Assembly (NCBI RefSeq): GCF_001278035.1
Contig: NZ_CP009452.1
Span: 2,265,501 to 2,329,500, forward strand
Origin: Sphingopyxis sp. 113P3
GTDB lineage: Bacteria; Pseudomonadota; Alphaproteobacteria; Sphingomonadales; Sphingomonadaceae
DNA: 64,000 bases
Reading direction: 5' to 3'
The translations under genes were made by a program, and so were the position numbers. The notes below the pieces were generated by a model. That model was not told the origin of the DNA and did no database searches. It saw only the letters and a list, made by a program, of their open reading frames with translations. Below, in pieces: positions 41,296-50,340 of this stretch. Each line of letters opens with the position of its first letter. The stretch's first letter is position 1.

Positions 41296-41324
41296 CATAT
41301 ATGGTTGGGGGGGCGGGCTGTAAA
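41296..41324 (-). promoter_or_regulatory. Sigma-70 promoter of the ornithine/lysine decarboxylase gene
   Basis: On the minus strand TTTACA (41324-41319), a 17-base spacer and TATATG (41301-41296) give a good sigma-70 promoter. Transcription should begin near 41289, leaving a leader of about 75 bases before the TTG start. That leader can form several mutually exclusive pairings (see findings). Confidence 0.65.
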
Positions 41325-41367
41325 GACCCTTTGCATCGCAAAAATCGCGCGGCCGCCGCGCCGCCGT

Positions 41368-42540
41368 CTAGCTGAGCCGTGACTTGAAATCCTCATAGCC
41401 GAAACGGCGAATCTGCGTGATTTCATCGCTTTCGCTGTCCCATAGCCAGATCGAAGGGAGCGGAACGCCGTTGAATGTATTGGTCTTGACCATCGAATAA
41501 TGCGCCTGGTCGAGGAAGGCAAAACGTTGCCCGATACCGGCGCCGCCGGGCAGGCGATAGTCCCCGATCACATCGCCCGCGAGACAGGAGGGACCACCGA
41601 GTCGGGTCGCGACACCGCTCTCCTCCTCGGCCAGCATGGCCGGACGGTAGGGCGCCTCGATCACGTCGGGCATATGGCAGGTCGCGCTGATATCGGTGAT
41701 CGCGATCGGCATGCCATTGCTGAACAGATCGAGGATTTCACCGATGAGAATGCCCGCGTCGAGCGCCACCGCTTCGCCCGGCTCGATCATCACCTCGCAG
41801 CCGGTTGTGGCCCGTACAGCCTTGAGGAAGGCGATCAGATCGTCGACTTGATAATCGGCCCGGGTCACATGGTGTCCGCCGCCGAAATTGATCCAATTGA
41901 GCTGCCCGAAGAAGGGACGCAGCATGGGCTGCACGGCGTGCCAGGTGCGCTCGAGTGGCGGGAAATCCTGCTCGCAAAGGCTGTGCATATGGAGGCCATC
42001 GACCCCCTCCATATGCTCCGGCAGCAATTGAGTGACCGGAAAGCCAAGCCTGCTGCAGGGCGCTGCGGGGTCATATTTTGCGACCTCTCCTTCGCTGTGC
42101 ATCGGGTTGATGCGCAGGCCGATGTCGAACCTCTCGCCCTTCGCGCGAAGCGCATCGAGGAGCGGGCGGAAGCGCGCGATCTGGCCTGGCGAATTGAAGA
42201 TCAGATGATCGGATAGCGCCGCAATCTCCGGCAGATCCGCTTCCTTGTAGCCAGCACAATAGGTCGCGACTTCCCCGCCATATTCCTCGCGGCCGAGCTT
42301 CGCCTCATAAAGGCCCGACGCGCAGACACCGTCGAGATAGCGCGCCACTGTAGGTCCGAGCGACCACATCGAAAAGGCCTTGAGCGCCGCGAGCACGCGC
42401 GCGCCCGATGCATCGCCGATCCTGCGCAATACAGAAAGATTGGCGCGAACCTTGGCCGCGTCGACGACAAAGGCAGGCGAGGGGACGCGGCTGAGGTCGA
42501 AGCGGGCGAAGGCTCCGGGGTCGCCGGCACGGGTTTCCAT
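41368..42540 (-). CDS. nspC: Carboxynorspermidine/carboxyspermidine decarboxylase
   Basis: This PLP enzyme decarboxylates carboxyspermidine or carboxynorspermidine to the final triamine. The 390-residue protein has the PLP lysine region RVLAALKAFSMWSL near residue 49, LHMHSLCEQDFPPLERTW near residue 190, INFGGGHHVTRADY near residue 217 and IEPGEAVALDAG near residue 250, all typical of NspC. It is the third gene of a minus-strand set beginning with the dehydrogenase at 44202. Confidence 0.93.
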   Translation of the reverse strand: METRAGDPGAFARFDLSRVPSPAFVVDAAKVRANLSVLRRIGDASGARVLAALKAFSMWSLGPTVARYLDGVCASGLYEAKLGREEYGGEVATYCAGYKEADLPEIAALSDHLIFNSPGQIARFRPLLDALRAKGERFDIGLRINPMHSEGEVAKYDPAAPCSRLGFPVTQLLPEHMEGVDGLHMHSLCEQDFPPLERTWHAVQPMLRPFFGQLNWINFGGGHHVTRADYQVDDLIAFLKAVRATTGCEVMIEPGEAVALDAGILIGEILDLFSNGMPIAITDISATCHMPDVIEAPYRPAMLAEEESGVATRLGGPSCLAGDVIGDYRLPGGAGIGQRFAFLDQAHYSMVKTNTFNGVPLPSIWLWDSESDEITQIRRFGYEDFKSRLS

Positions 42541-42555
42541 GGACTTGCGTTCCTG

Positions 42556-42906
42556 TCAGGCCGGAAGCGGCCCCTTGAAGATGAAGAAGGCTCCCGCTGC
42601 GATCAGGGCGAAGCCGACGAGGTGATTGACCGTCAATCGCTCACCAAGCCAGAAGACCGCGAAGCCTGCGAAGACGAGCAAGGTAATCACTTCCTGCATC
42701 GTCTTCAATTCGGCGGTCGAATAGACGGCGTGGCCGATGCGGTTTGCCGGCACGGCAAGGCAATATTCGAAGAAGGCGATCCCCCACGCCATGACGATCG
42801 CCAGCCAGATCGGGCGCGAAATATCGCCGAGATGGCCGTACCAGGCGAAGGTCATGAAGATATTGGAGACGAAGAGAAGGCCGATCGGGAGGAGATAGGC
42901 GGTCAT
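42556..42906 (-). CDS. DMT-like membrane protein, DUF486 family
   Basis: This 116-residue protein has four hydrophobic segments and the DUF486 pattern NIFMTFAWYGHL near residue 15 and STAELKTMQEVITLLVF near residue 64. It resembles half of a drug/metabolite transporter. Its position between the two polyamine-synthesis genes, 15 bases from nspC, suggests a link to polyamine or precursor transport, but this is context inference only. Confidence 0.85.
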   Translation of the reverse strand: MTAYLLPIGLLFVSNIFMTFAWYGHLGDISRPIWLAIVMAWGIAFFEYCLAVPANRIGHAVYSTAELKTMQEVITLLVFAGFAVFWLGERLTVNHLVGFALIAAGAFFIFKGPLPA

Positions 42907-42964
42907 GATGCCCCCGCGTCATGCCAGCGGAAGCGGTAACGCTGGCCCTGTTGATGTTCGATAA

Positions 42965-42987
42965 GCGCCCCGGCTTTTGCCGGAGCG
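42965..42987 (-). terminator. Hairpin between the dehydrogenase and DUF486 genes
   Basis: GCGC-C-CCGGC-TTTT-GCCGG-A-GCGC (plus-strand reading) forms a strong stem with a four-base loop, six bases after the dehydrogenase stop codon on the minus strand. The downstream minus-strand sequence TTATCG is only weakly T-rich, so partial termination or mRNA 3'-end protection are both possible. Confidence 0.45.
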
Positions 42988-42993
42988 CCGCAT

Positions 42994-44202
42994 TCAGAAA
43001 CCGAGCGGTGCGTCGAGCTCCTTCACCTGCCAGGGCAGACCGTGCTTCATCAGCATGTCCATGAAAGGATCAGGATCCATCTGCTCCATGTTGAAGACGC
43101 CGTTGCCGCTCCACGTGCCGGTGACCATCATGGTGGTGCCGATCATCGCGGGCACGCCGGTTGTATAGCTGACCGCCTGGTTACCGGTTTCGGCGTAGGC
43201 GTCCTCATGATCGCAGATATTGTAGAGATATAGCGTCTTTTCCTTGCCATCCTTGCCAAGACCGGTCGCGATCACACCGATGTTGGTTTTGCCCTTTGTC
43301 GTTTCGCCGAGGCTTGACGGCTCGGGGAGCACGGCCTTGAGGAACTGCAAAGGGATGATCTCGCGGCCTTCGTAAATGACCGGATCGATCCGCGTCATGC
43401 CGACGTTCTGGAGAACAGTGAGGTGCTGGATATAGGCATCGCCGAACGTCATCCAGAAGCGGATGCGCTTGATCTCGGGGAGGTGTGTCTTGAGGCTCTC
43501 GATCTCCTCATGATACATCAGGTACATGTTTTTCGGCCCGACCTCTTCGAAGTCGAAGCGTTGCTTTACCGACATGGCGGGGGTTTCGACCCAGGCACCA
43601 TTCTCCCAGTGACGCGCGACCGCGGTCACTTCGCGAATGTTGATCTCGGGGTTGAAGTTCGTTGCGAAATGCTGCCCGTGATCGCCGCCATTGCAGTCGA
43701 GAATGTCGAGCGTATCGATGCGCTCGAAATGATGCTTCTTCAGCCAGGTCGTGAAGACGCTGGTCACGCCAGGGTCGAAGCCCGATCCCAACAGAGCCAT
43801 CAGCCCGGCGTCCTTGAACCGGTCATGATAGGCCCATTGCCAATGATATTCGAACTTCGCCTCGTCGCGCGGCTCGTAGTTCGCGGTGTCAAGATAATGG
43901 GCGCCGGTCGACAGGCACGCCTCCATGATTGTGAGGTCCTGATAGGGAAGCGCGAGGTTGACGACATGCGTTGCGCCGATTGAGCGGATCAGCGCCGCCG
44001 TCGCATCGATATGGTCGGCGTCGACCTCGGCTGTCTTGATTGTGACCCCGGTCCGCTCCTTCACCGATTGTGCAATCGCGTCGCACTTGAACTTGCGGCG
44101 GCTCGCGAGCGTGATGTCGGGAAAGATATCGGCGTTCATCGCCATCTTGTGCACCGCAACCGAGCCGACCCCGCCTGCGCCGATCACCAGAACCTTGCTC
44201 AT
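42994..44202 (-). CDS. Carboxynorspermidine/carboxyspermidine dehydrogenase (saccharopine dehydrogenase family)
   Basis: This enzyme reductively condenses aspartate semialdehyde with a diamine such as putrescine to give carboxyspermidine. The 402-residue protein has the NAD(P)-binding SKVLVIGAGGVGSVAVHKMA at the N-terminus, LDTANYEPRDEAKFEY near residue 110, LLGSGFDPGVTSVF near residue 137 and CNGGDHGQHFATNFNPEINI near residue 170, typical of the polyamine subgroup rather than true saccharopine dehydrogenases. ATG 44202 has an AGGAG ribosome-binding site. The frame is open upstream but not coding. Confidence 0.92.
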   Translation of the reverse strand: MSKVLVIGAGGVGSVAVHKMAMNADIFPDITLASRRKFKCDAIAQSVKERTGVTIKTAEVDADHIDATAALIRSIGATHVVNLALPYQDLTIMEACLSTGAHYLDTANYEPRDEAKFEYHWQWAYHDRFKDAGLMALLGSGFDPGVTSVFTTWLKKHHFERIDTLDILDCNGGDHGQHFATNFNPEINIREVTAVARHWENGAWVETPAMSVKQRFDFEEVGPKNMYLMYHEEIESLKTHLPEIKRIRFWMTFGDAYIQHLTVLQNVGMTRIDPVIYEGREIIPLQFLKAVLPEPSSLGETTKGKTNIGVIATGLGKDGKEKTLYLYNICDHEDAYAETGNQAVSYTTGVPAMIGTTMMVTGTWSGNGVFNMEQMDPDPFMDMLMKHGLPWQVKELDAPLGF

Positions 44203-44269
44203 CGTGAAAATCTCCTGTCCGCGAACCGTTGCGGCTTGCCTTGTATGCGCTGCCCTATAGGACGAAGCC

Positions 44270-45259
44270 ATGACACAGCAAAGCCCCGATCCCCTGCGCG
44301 ATCCGGCCCGCACCCCGACCCTTCGAGGGATCGACCGCGCCGCGGCGAAAGTCGCTGCATTGCTTCCAGCCACGCCGCTTCTGCCGCTCGAGATCGATGG
44401 CACGACCGTCTGGTGCAAGGCCGAGTGCCTGCAGCCGGTGGGCGCATTCAAGATCCGCGGCGCGTGGCATCGCCTGACCGACCTGACGGAGGAACAGGCG
44501 GCTGCTGGCGTCGTTGGCGTCTCGAGCGGCAATCACGCGCAGGGCGTCGCGTGGGCGGCGCGAAGGCTCGGCATTCGATCGACGATTGTCATGCCCAGCA
44601 ATGCGCCGCGCATGAAGCTTCAAGCGACAAAGGCGCTCGGGGCTGAGGTGGTGCTTTATGACCGCGTGACGGAGTCGCGCGATGCCGTCGCGGCGAAACT
44701 GCTCGAAGAGCGCGGCGGAACGCTCGTCCACGCCTATGGCGATCCCTGGATCATCGAGGGGCAGGGAAGCGCCGGGATCGAGGCGCGCGCGCAGCTTGCC
44801 GCGCGCGGCATCCAGGGACCCGACAGGGTGGTCGCCTGCTGCGGCGGCGGCGGCCTTTCCGCCGGGCTCGCGCTCGCGTGCCCCGATGCCGAAATCATCG
44901 CGGTCGAACCTGAAGGGTGGGACGATGTCACCCGAAGCCTCGAGGCGGGGAGGATTCTTTCGGTTGATGATTTTTCCTTTCCTACCGAATGCGACGCGCT
45001 CCAGACGCCCGAGACCTGGCCGATCAATTTCGCCGTGCTTCAGGCGCGCGGCGTGCGCGGGGTCGCGGTCTCGCGCGAGGAAGTGCGCCTTGCAATGCGC
45101 GTCGCCTTCGAAAAGCTGCACCTCGTCGTCGAGCCAGGCGGCGCGGCGGCGCTCGCGGCTCTCCTCGCGGGCAAGGTGGCGCCTGGCCGTGCGACGCTCG
45201 TCACTCTATCGGGCGGAAATGTTGATCCGCGGCATTATGCCGAGATTGTCGCGGGATAG
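44270..45259 (+). CDS. Threonine/serine dehydratase, PLP-dependent
   Basis: This fold-type II PLP enzyme of 329 residues probably deaminates serine or threonine to a 2-keto acid. The PLP lysine is in GAFKIRGAW near residue 60, the substrate loop is SSGNHAQGVAW near residue 84, and the phosphate-binding glycine loop is CGGGGLSAG near residue 193. The C-terminal ACT domain of biosynthetic IlvA is absent, so it should not be feedback-inhibited by isoleucine. It is divergent from the polyamine dehydrogenase gene with a 67-base gap. Confidence 0.9.
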   Translation: MTQQSPDPLRDPARTPTLRGIDRAAAKVAALLPATPLLPLEIDGTTVWCKAECLQPVGAFKIRGAWHRLTDLTEEQAAAGVVGVSSGNHAQGVAWAARRLGIRSTIVMPSNAPRMKLQATKALGAEVVLYDRVTESRDAVAAKLLEERGGTLVHAYGDPWIIEGQGSAGIEARAQLAARGIQGPDRVVACCGGGGLSAGLALACPDAEIIAVEPEGWDDVTRSLEAGRILSVDDFSFPTECDALQTPETWPINFAVLQARGVRGVAVSREEVRLAMRVAFEKLHLVVEPGGAAALAALLAGKVAPGRATLVTLSGGNVDPRHYAEIVAG

Positions 45260-45308
45260 AGGAAACTTATGCCTGCGCGCGCGTTCTCACGATGAAAGGA
45301 GAGGCATG

Positions 45309-45758
45309 ATGAAAATGGGCATGATCCTTGCGGCGGGGGCGGCGATGGCGCTGCTCGCGGGCTGCGAGAAGGCAGAAGCGCCGGCGCCTGACACTGCGAC
45401 CTCGATCGACGCGCCTGTGGAATCCTCGTCCGACGAAACCGCACCTGCCCGTGAAAGCGACCCCGCAACCGCACCACATCGGTTTGCAAGCTGGGCAGGG
45501 AAATGGACGGGGGTCGAGGGCATGTACGTCACTATCACGCCCACGGAACCTGAACGCTATGCGCTGGAAATGCAGTCCGATCTCGACACCAAGGGAAGCT
45601 ATGTCGGGCGCGACAGCGAACATGGCATCAAGTTCGAGCGTGGCGGCGAGGCCTTGTCGCTCCATCGCGGCAATGGCGAGGATACCGGGCTCAAATATCT
45701 TGCGGGCAAGAAGGAGTGCCTGATCGTCAAGGAAGGCGAGGGTTATTGCCGCGACTGA
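45309..45758 (+). CDS. Putative lipoprotein
   Basis: This 149-residue protein has a lipoprotein signal peptide (hydrophobic GMILAAGAAMALLAGC, with Cys near residue 18 lipidated), then an acidic low-complexity linker rich in Ala, Ser, Asp and Pro to about residue 55, then a small compact domain (FASWAGKWTGVEGMYVTI onward) with a C-terminal Cys pair. I do not recognise the family. ATG 45309 is favoured by spacing to AAAGGAG. ATG 45306 is the alternative. Confidence 0.75.
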   Translation: MKMGMILAAGAAMALLAGCEKAEAPAPDTATSIDAPVESSSDETAPARESDPATAPHRFASWAGKWTGVEGMYVTITPTEPERYALEMQSDLDTKGSYVGRDSEHGIKFERGGEALSLHRGNGEDTGLKYLAGKKECLIVKEGEGYCRD

Positions 45759-45778
45759 TCCTGACATAAGGAGGGGGA

Positions 45779-46375
45779 ATGACCAAGATTGCAGCGGCCG
45801 CACCGGCTGAGCACCCGGCCGTGACCGAGACACTCGCGCAGGCGTTTCAGACCGACCCGGCGCTGTCCTGGATCTTGCCCGACCCCGATCACCGCGCGAA
45901 GGCTTTGCGCGCCTTGTTCCGGGTACTGGTGCCTGCCGATGCCCGCTCCGGCGTCGTTCTGCGCACACCCCTCGACGAGGCGGCTGCATTATGGCGCTCC
46001 CCGGGTCACGCGCACGGCGGCGCGATGGAGATGCTGCGCACCCTGCTTCCGATCCTTTCAGCTTTCGGTACCGCCCTGCCGCGCGGGCTCAAGGTTCAAG
46101 CGAGCATCGATGCGAACCGGCCAGGGGGGCGCTTCTGGTATCTCCACTATGTTGGCGTCCGGCCCGCGCAGCAGGGCAAGGGGTACGGCGGACGAATTAT
46201 CCGAGCCCAGACCGCGACCGCTGATGCACAGGCGCTGCCTTGCTGGCTCGAAACCGCAACGCGTGAGAATGTCGCGCTCTACGAGAGGCTTGGTTTCTCC
46301 ACCATGGCCGAATGGGACGTGAAGGGCGGCGGCCCGCATTTCTGGGGGATGGTGCGTGAGCCCCTGCGCCCGTAA
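45779..46375 (+). CDS. GNAT family N-acetyltransferase
   Basis: This 198-residue protein has the GNAT fold with the acetyl-CoA loop in VRPAQQGKGYGGRII near residue 125 and the C-terminal ENVALYERLGFSTMAEW near residue 162. The substrate is unknown. It follows the lipoprotein gene by 20 bases with GGAGGGGGA as ribosome-binding site, so the two may be co-transcribed. Confidence 0.88.
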   Translation: MTKIAAAAPAEHPAVTETLAQAFQTDPALSWILPDPDHRAKALRALFRVLVPADARSGVVLRTPLDEAAALWRSPGHAHGGAMEMLRTLLPILSAFGTALPRGLKVQASIDANRPGGRFWYLHYVGVRPAQQGKGYGGRIIRAQTATADAQALPCWLETATRENVALYERLGFSTMAEWDVKGGGPHFWGMVREPLRP

Positions 46376-46457
46376 CCTTGGCCCTCCGGCCTTGATCAGG
46401 GGTGGAAATCGTCGATGCTCACGTTAGACTGGCTCCCTGCTATTCCCGGGGGAAATC

Positions 46458-48002
46458 ATGCGTCTACACCGTCTTTTCTATATCCTCATGCTGGCGATTC
46501 CACTCTGTATGGGGGCGCCGGCACAGGCGGAATGGCGTGTGGCCAGTAGCGCGCATTTCCTCGTCTATGGCGACGTCAGCGCGAGCAAGCTGCGCGATTA
46601 CGCGGAACGTCTTGAACATTATGATAGTGCGCTGCGGCTCATTACGGGCCAGCCCGAAACGGGCGCTTCGAGCCGGAACCGGGTCAACGTCTATCTGCTG
46701 CCGAGCCTCAGCGATCTGCGCAGGCTTTATACGGGCGGTCGAAGCGGCTCCACGGTCGGGGGATTTTATCTTCCCTCCTTTGAAGGATCGCGTGCCTTCA
46801 TGCCCGCCGACATGTCGAGCGACGATCTTTCTGCGCAGGCCGTGATGTTTCATGAATATGCTCATCACCTGTTGTTGAGCAGCGCGACCGAATATTATCC
46901 GCGCTGGCTCTCGGAAGGGATGGCCGAATTCTTCATGGTGAGCCGCCTCAACCGGGACGGCAGCATCACGATCGGCATGCCGAACGAGGACCGCTCCTAC
47001 GCCTTGACCGCCTTCAGCCGCATGCGTGCGTCGGAATTGCTGGCCTCCGACACGAAGAAGCTTTCGGTGTTCGACGAAAGCCAGCTTTACGCGTCCGGCT
47101 GGCTGATGACCCATTATCTTTTGCTCGGCGGCGAACGCGATGGTCAATTGGTCCAATATATAGCGCGGATCAACAAGGGTGAGCCATGGGCCGAGGCTGC
47201 AAGAGCGGTCTTCGGAGACCTGGGCAAGCTTGATCAGGATCTTGAACGCTATCGCCGCACGCGCGGGATGAAAGTATTCACCATTCCTGCCGAGAAGCTC
47301 CGCACGGGCAAGATCGAAATAACCGAGCTATCGCCTGGCGCAGCGGCGATCATGCCCTATCGCATTCGCTCTGAGCGCGGTGTGACCGAGAAGATGGCGG
47401 CGGCCCTGGTGGCCGAAGCCCGCCCCGTGGCGGCCCTTTATCCGAATGACGCCTTCGTGCAGCGCACCATGGCCGAGATCGAGTTCGATGCCAAAAATGA
47501 CGTCGAAGCGGAGGCGGCCGCCGATCGCGCGATTGCGCTCGACCCCAAGATGGTGCCGGCGATGATCTACAAAGGGCGCATCCTTGCGCGGCGCGCCGCG
47601 GAAAGCAAGGAGGCGAAGGATTGGGCAGCGGCGCGATCCTGGTTCATCAAGGCAAACCATGCCGACCCAGATTTCGCGCTGCCGCTCGTCCTCTACTATG
47701 ATAGTTTCGCGCAGGCAGGGGAGGCGCCGCGCAAGGACGCGGTCACCGCGATCATGCGCGCGATCGAACTGGTTCCCCAATCCTCGGAGATCCGCATGCG
47801 GGTAGGGCGCCAGCTGGTGATCGAAAAGGATATTGCGCTGGCGCAGAAGGTTCTCGCCCCCGTCCTCTTCAACCCGCACGCCTCGCGAAATGAAAGGCTG
47901 TCGAAAATCGCCGCGCTGTTCGAGGCGAAGGCAGCGCCTGATGATATACTGAAGGCGATGGACGCGGCAGGCCCGAAGGAGGAGGCCGACGACGCAGAAT
48001 GA
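46458..48002 (+). CDS. Secreted gluzincin-like metallopeptidase with TPR region
   Basis: This 514-residue protein has a signal peptide (residues 1 to about 24, ending APAQA), a domain with the zinc motif HEYAH near residue 133 and a downstream LSEGMAEFF near residue 152 that supplies the third ligand (a gluzincin arrangement as in DUF1570-type proteins), and a C-terminal half with TPR-like repeats (AEAAADRAIALDPKMVPAMI near residue 350). It is probably periplasmic. The protease function is inferred from the motif. Confidence 0.82.
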   Translation: MRLHRLFYILMLAIPLCMGAPAQAEWRVASSAHFLVYGDVSASKLRDYAERLEHYDSALRLITGQPETGASSRNRVNVYLLPSLSDLRRLYTGGRSGSTVGGFYLPSFEGSRAFMPADMSSDDLSAQAVMFHEYAHHLLLSSATEYYPRWLSEGMAEFFMVSRLNRDGSITIGMPNEDRSYALTAFSRMRASELLASDTKKLSVFDESQLYASGWLMTHYLLLGGERDGQLVQYIARINKGEPWAEAARAVFGDLGKLDQDLERYRRTRGMKVFTIPAEKLRTGKIEITELSPGAAAIMPYRIRSERGVTEKMAAALVAEARPVAALYPNDAFVQRTMAEIEFDAKNDVEAEAAADRAIALDPKMVPAMIYKGRILARRAAESKEAKDWAAARSWFIKANHADPDFALPLVLYYDSFAQAGEAPRKDAVTAIMRAIELVPQSSEIRMRVGRQLVIEKDIALAQKVLAPVLFNPHASRNERLSKIAALFEAKAAPDDILKAMDAAGPKEEADDAE

Positions 48003-48013
48003 GCGGCGGCCAG

Positions 48014-48046
48014 CCCGGGTCGTCCGTGCACCACGGTGGTGCCCGG
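48014..48046. terminator. Hairpin between convergent metallopeptidase and hemA genes
   Basis: CCGGG/CCCGG flanks an inner perfect repeat GCACCAC-G-GTGGTGC (48028-48042). No T run follows on either strand. The convergent 63-base gap makes a bidirectional terminating or 3'-end hairpin the most likely role. Confidence 0.45.
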
Positions 48047-48065
48047 ATCGTCCAAGGGCCCGCGC

Positions 48066-49286
48066 TTAAGCCGCTTTTTGAAGTTCGAGGTCGAGACGGT
48101 CCCAGATCTCGACTAGCGCGGCTGTCAGGTCGCGCATCATGGCTTCGTCATGCGTGGGTCCTGGCGTGAAGCGCAGGCGTTCGGTACCGCGCGGAACGGT
48201 CGGGAAATTGATCGGCTGCACATAGACGCCATATTCGGCGAGGAGTATGTCGCTGATCTTTTTCGCGCGCACCGGATCGCCGACCATCAGCGGAACGATG
48301 TGCGTGGTCGAATTCATTACGGGCAGGCCCGCATCTCGAAAGCTCTGCTTGAGGAAAGCAGCCGCTGCCTGCTGAGCGTCGCGCTCCACGCTCGACTGCT
48401 TGAGGTGGCGCACGCTTGCAAGCACGCCAGCGACGAGCACCGGCGACAGACTGGTGGTGAAAATGAAGCCGGGCGCGTAGCTGCGAATGACGTCGATGAT
48501 ATTCTTGTCAGCCGCGATATAGCCGCCCATGACGCCGAATGCCTTGCCGAGCGTTCCCTCGATGATGTCGACGCGGTGCGCGGCCTCGTCGCGATCGGTT
48601 ATGCCGCCTCCGCGCGGGCCGTACATGCCAACCGCGTGCACCTCATCGCAATAGGTCAGGGCGTTATACTTCGCAGCGAGGTCGCAGATGGCGTGGATGG
48701 GAGCGATGTCGCCATCCATCGAATAGACGCTCTCGAAGGCGATGACCTTTGCCGCCTGCGGATCGTCGGCGGCAAGCAGTTCCTCCAGATGAGCAAGGTC
48801 ATTGTGACGCCACACGCGCTTCTCGCAGCCCGAATTGCGGATGCCCGCGATCATCGAGGCGTGATTGAGCTCATCCGAATAGATGATGCAGTTCGGCAGC
48901 AGCTTGCCGAGCGTGCCGAGCGTTGCTTCGTTCGAAATATAGCCGGAGGTGAAGAGCAAGGCGCCCTCCTTGCCGTGAAGATCGGCAAGCTCAGCCTCGA
49001 GATCGACGTGATAATGGGTATTGCCCGCGATGTTGCGCGTGCCGCCAGCGCCCGCGCCGACGTCGTGCAGAGCCTCTTCCATCGCCGCGATGACCTTGGG
49101 ATGCTGGCCCATCGACAGATAGTCGTTAGAACACCAGACGGTAATCGGCTTGGGTCCGTTGTGGCCGGCAAAGCAGCGCGCGTTGGGAAAGGCACCCTTG
49201 TTGCGCAAGATGTCGATGAAGACGCGGTAGCGCCCTTCCTCGTGAAGGCGGTCAATGGCCCGGGCGAAGATGTCGTCGTAATTCAC
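48066..49286 (-). CDS. hemA: 5-aminolevulinate synthase
   Basis: This PLP enzyme condenses glycine and succinyl-CoA to 5-aminolevulinate, the first step of the C4 heme pathway used by alphaproteobacteria. The 406-residue length is typical. Motifs are [13 protein letters not shown] near residue 50, [11 protein letters not shown] near residue 83, [16 protein letters not shown] near residue 215 and the PLP lysine in [15 protein letters not shown] near residue 248. GTG 49286 is the start that gives the family length. The frame is open upstream. A Fur-like box lies 92 bases upstream. Confidence 0.95.
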   Translation of the reverse strand: MNYDDIFARAIDRLHEEGRYRVFIDILRNKGAFPNARCFAGHNGPKPITVWCSNDYLSMGQHPKVIAAMEEALHDVGAGAGGTRNIAGNTHYHVDLEAELADLHGKEGALLFTSGYISNEATLGTLGKLLPNCIIYSDELNHASMIAGIRNSGCEKRVWRHNDLAHLEELLAADDPQAAKVIAFESVYSMDGDIAPIHAICDLAAKYNALTYCDEVHAVGMYGPRGGGITDRDEAAHRVDIIEGTLGKAFGVMGGYIAADKNIIDVIRSYAPGFIFTTSLSPVLVAGVLASVRHLKQSSVERDAQQAAAAFLKQSFRDAGLPVMNSTTHIVPLMVGDPVRAKKISDILLAEYGVYVQPINFPTVPRGTERLRFTPGPTHDEAMMRDLTAALVEIWDRLDLELQKAA

Positions 49287-49377
49287 TGCTATAGCCCCGC
49301 GGGTTGGTCGGCGTGCGCCGCCCCCTCCGGCGACGGTGTTTGGCGGGGCGATAACCCCAAAATCCACCCGAATCCAG

Positions 49378-49392
49378 TGCGAACGATTCGCA
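49378..49392 (-). promoter_or_regulatory. 7-1-7 Fur-like palindrome upstream of hemA
   Basis: The minus strand reads TGCGAAT-C-GTTCGCA, a 7-1-7 inverted repeat with one mismatch at the innermost pair. It lies in the 115-base murI-hemA gap. Its shape and GCGAAT half-sites resemble iron-responsive Fur-family sites, which would fit control of heme synthesis. The match is by eye only. Confidence 0.4.
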
Positions 49393-49401
49393 ATGGGTAG
49401 G

Positions 49402-50208
49402 TCAAATTGTCTCAATATGCCCGATGCCATAGGGTGCGAGCGCGCTCAGCGATGGTGGCGGTGCGGCTTTGCTCTGGGTGAAGGCGGCGATCCCGGGTCC
49501 TGCCTCTGCAGGCCAGCGCTGGCCTTGGGTGAGCGAGGCGATACGCCGCGCAATGCCGGCGGCGCCGTCGATGAGCGCGACATCGGGACCGGCAAGCGCC
49601 TGCAGTTCGTCTCGCAGCAACGGGAAATGCGTGCAGGCAAGAACGATGACGTCGATCGCATCGCCAAGCGGCTGGTCGCGAAGCCCGGCAATAGCATCGC
49701 GAACGGCCCCGGGGGCGACGGGAAGGCCATGAAGCTTGGCCTCTGCGGCGGTGACGAGACCAGGACTTCCATGTCGCAGCACCGTCTTGCCGGCCGCGAA
49801 GCGCGCGCTCAGATCGTCGACATAGGGCTGGCGCACCGTGGCCTCGGTCCCAAGGACACCGATCACACCGCTTGTCGTCATTTCCGCGGCAGGCTTGATT
49901 GCGGGCACCGTGCCCACAATGGGAAGATCGAGCGCGGCGCGGACATGTGGAAGCGCGATGGTGGAGGCGGTGTTGCAGGCTATGACCGCGAGCCGAGGCT
50001 GATAGCGCTCGACCAGCCGCCCAAGCAGCGCCGGGACGCGCGCGGCGAGTTCCTCGTCGCTTTTCTTGCCATAGGGGAGCCCGGCGTAGTCGGCAGCATA
50101 GACGATGGGCGCGGTAGGCAGCAGCGCGCGTGTGGGCCCGAGCACTGTGAGCCCGCCGAGGCCGCTGTCGAAAAAGAGGATCGGGGCGTCGGGGGAGGGG
50201 GCGTGCAT
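49402..50208 (-). CDS. murI: Glutamate racemase
   Basis: This cofactor-independent racemase supplies D-glutamate for peptidoglycan. The 268-residue protein has the two catalytic cysteines in [15 protein letters not shown] near residue 74 and [13 protein letters not shown] near residue 184, and the N-terminal [15 protein letters not shown] 50208 gives the family length. It is divergent from plsY with a 132-base gap. Confidence 0.95.
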   Translation of the reverse strand: MHAPSPDAPILFFDSGLGGLTVLGPTRALLPTAPIVYAADYAGLPYGKKSDEELAARVPALLGRLVERYQPRLAVIACNTASTIALPHVRAALDLPIVGTVPAIKPAAEMTTSGVIGVLGTEATVRQPYVDDLSARFAAGKTVLRHGSPGLVTAAEAKLHGLPVAPGAVRDAIAGLRDQPLGDAIDVIVLACTHFPLLRDELQALAGPDVALIDGAAGIARRIASLTQGQRWPAEAGPGIAAFTQSKAAPPPSLSALAPYGIGHIETI

Positions 50209-50340
50209 GGCGAACCGCGTAGCAGGCGCGGCGCCGCGGCTCAATCGGTTGGTCGATTTTGGCGAGCCTTCCAATCGAACCCGTTGATTGCGCCGCCCGG
50301 TATCGCCACATTGGCGCGCAACGCGAACAGGGGAAGAGGG

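Noticed and set aside
48150..49400. 416-codon plus-strand open frame opposite hemA
   Set aside because: hemA is unmistakable on the other strand and the antisense product has low-information composition.
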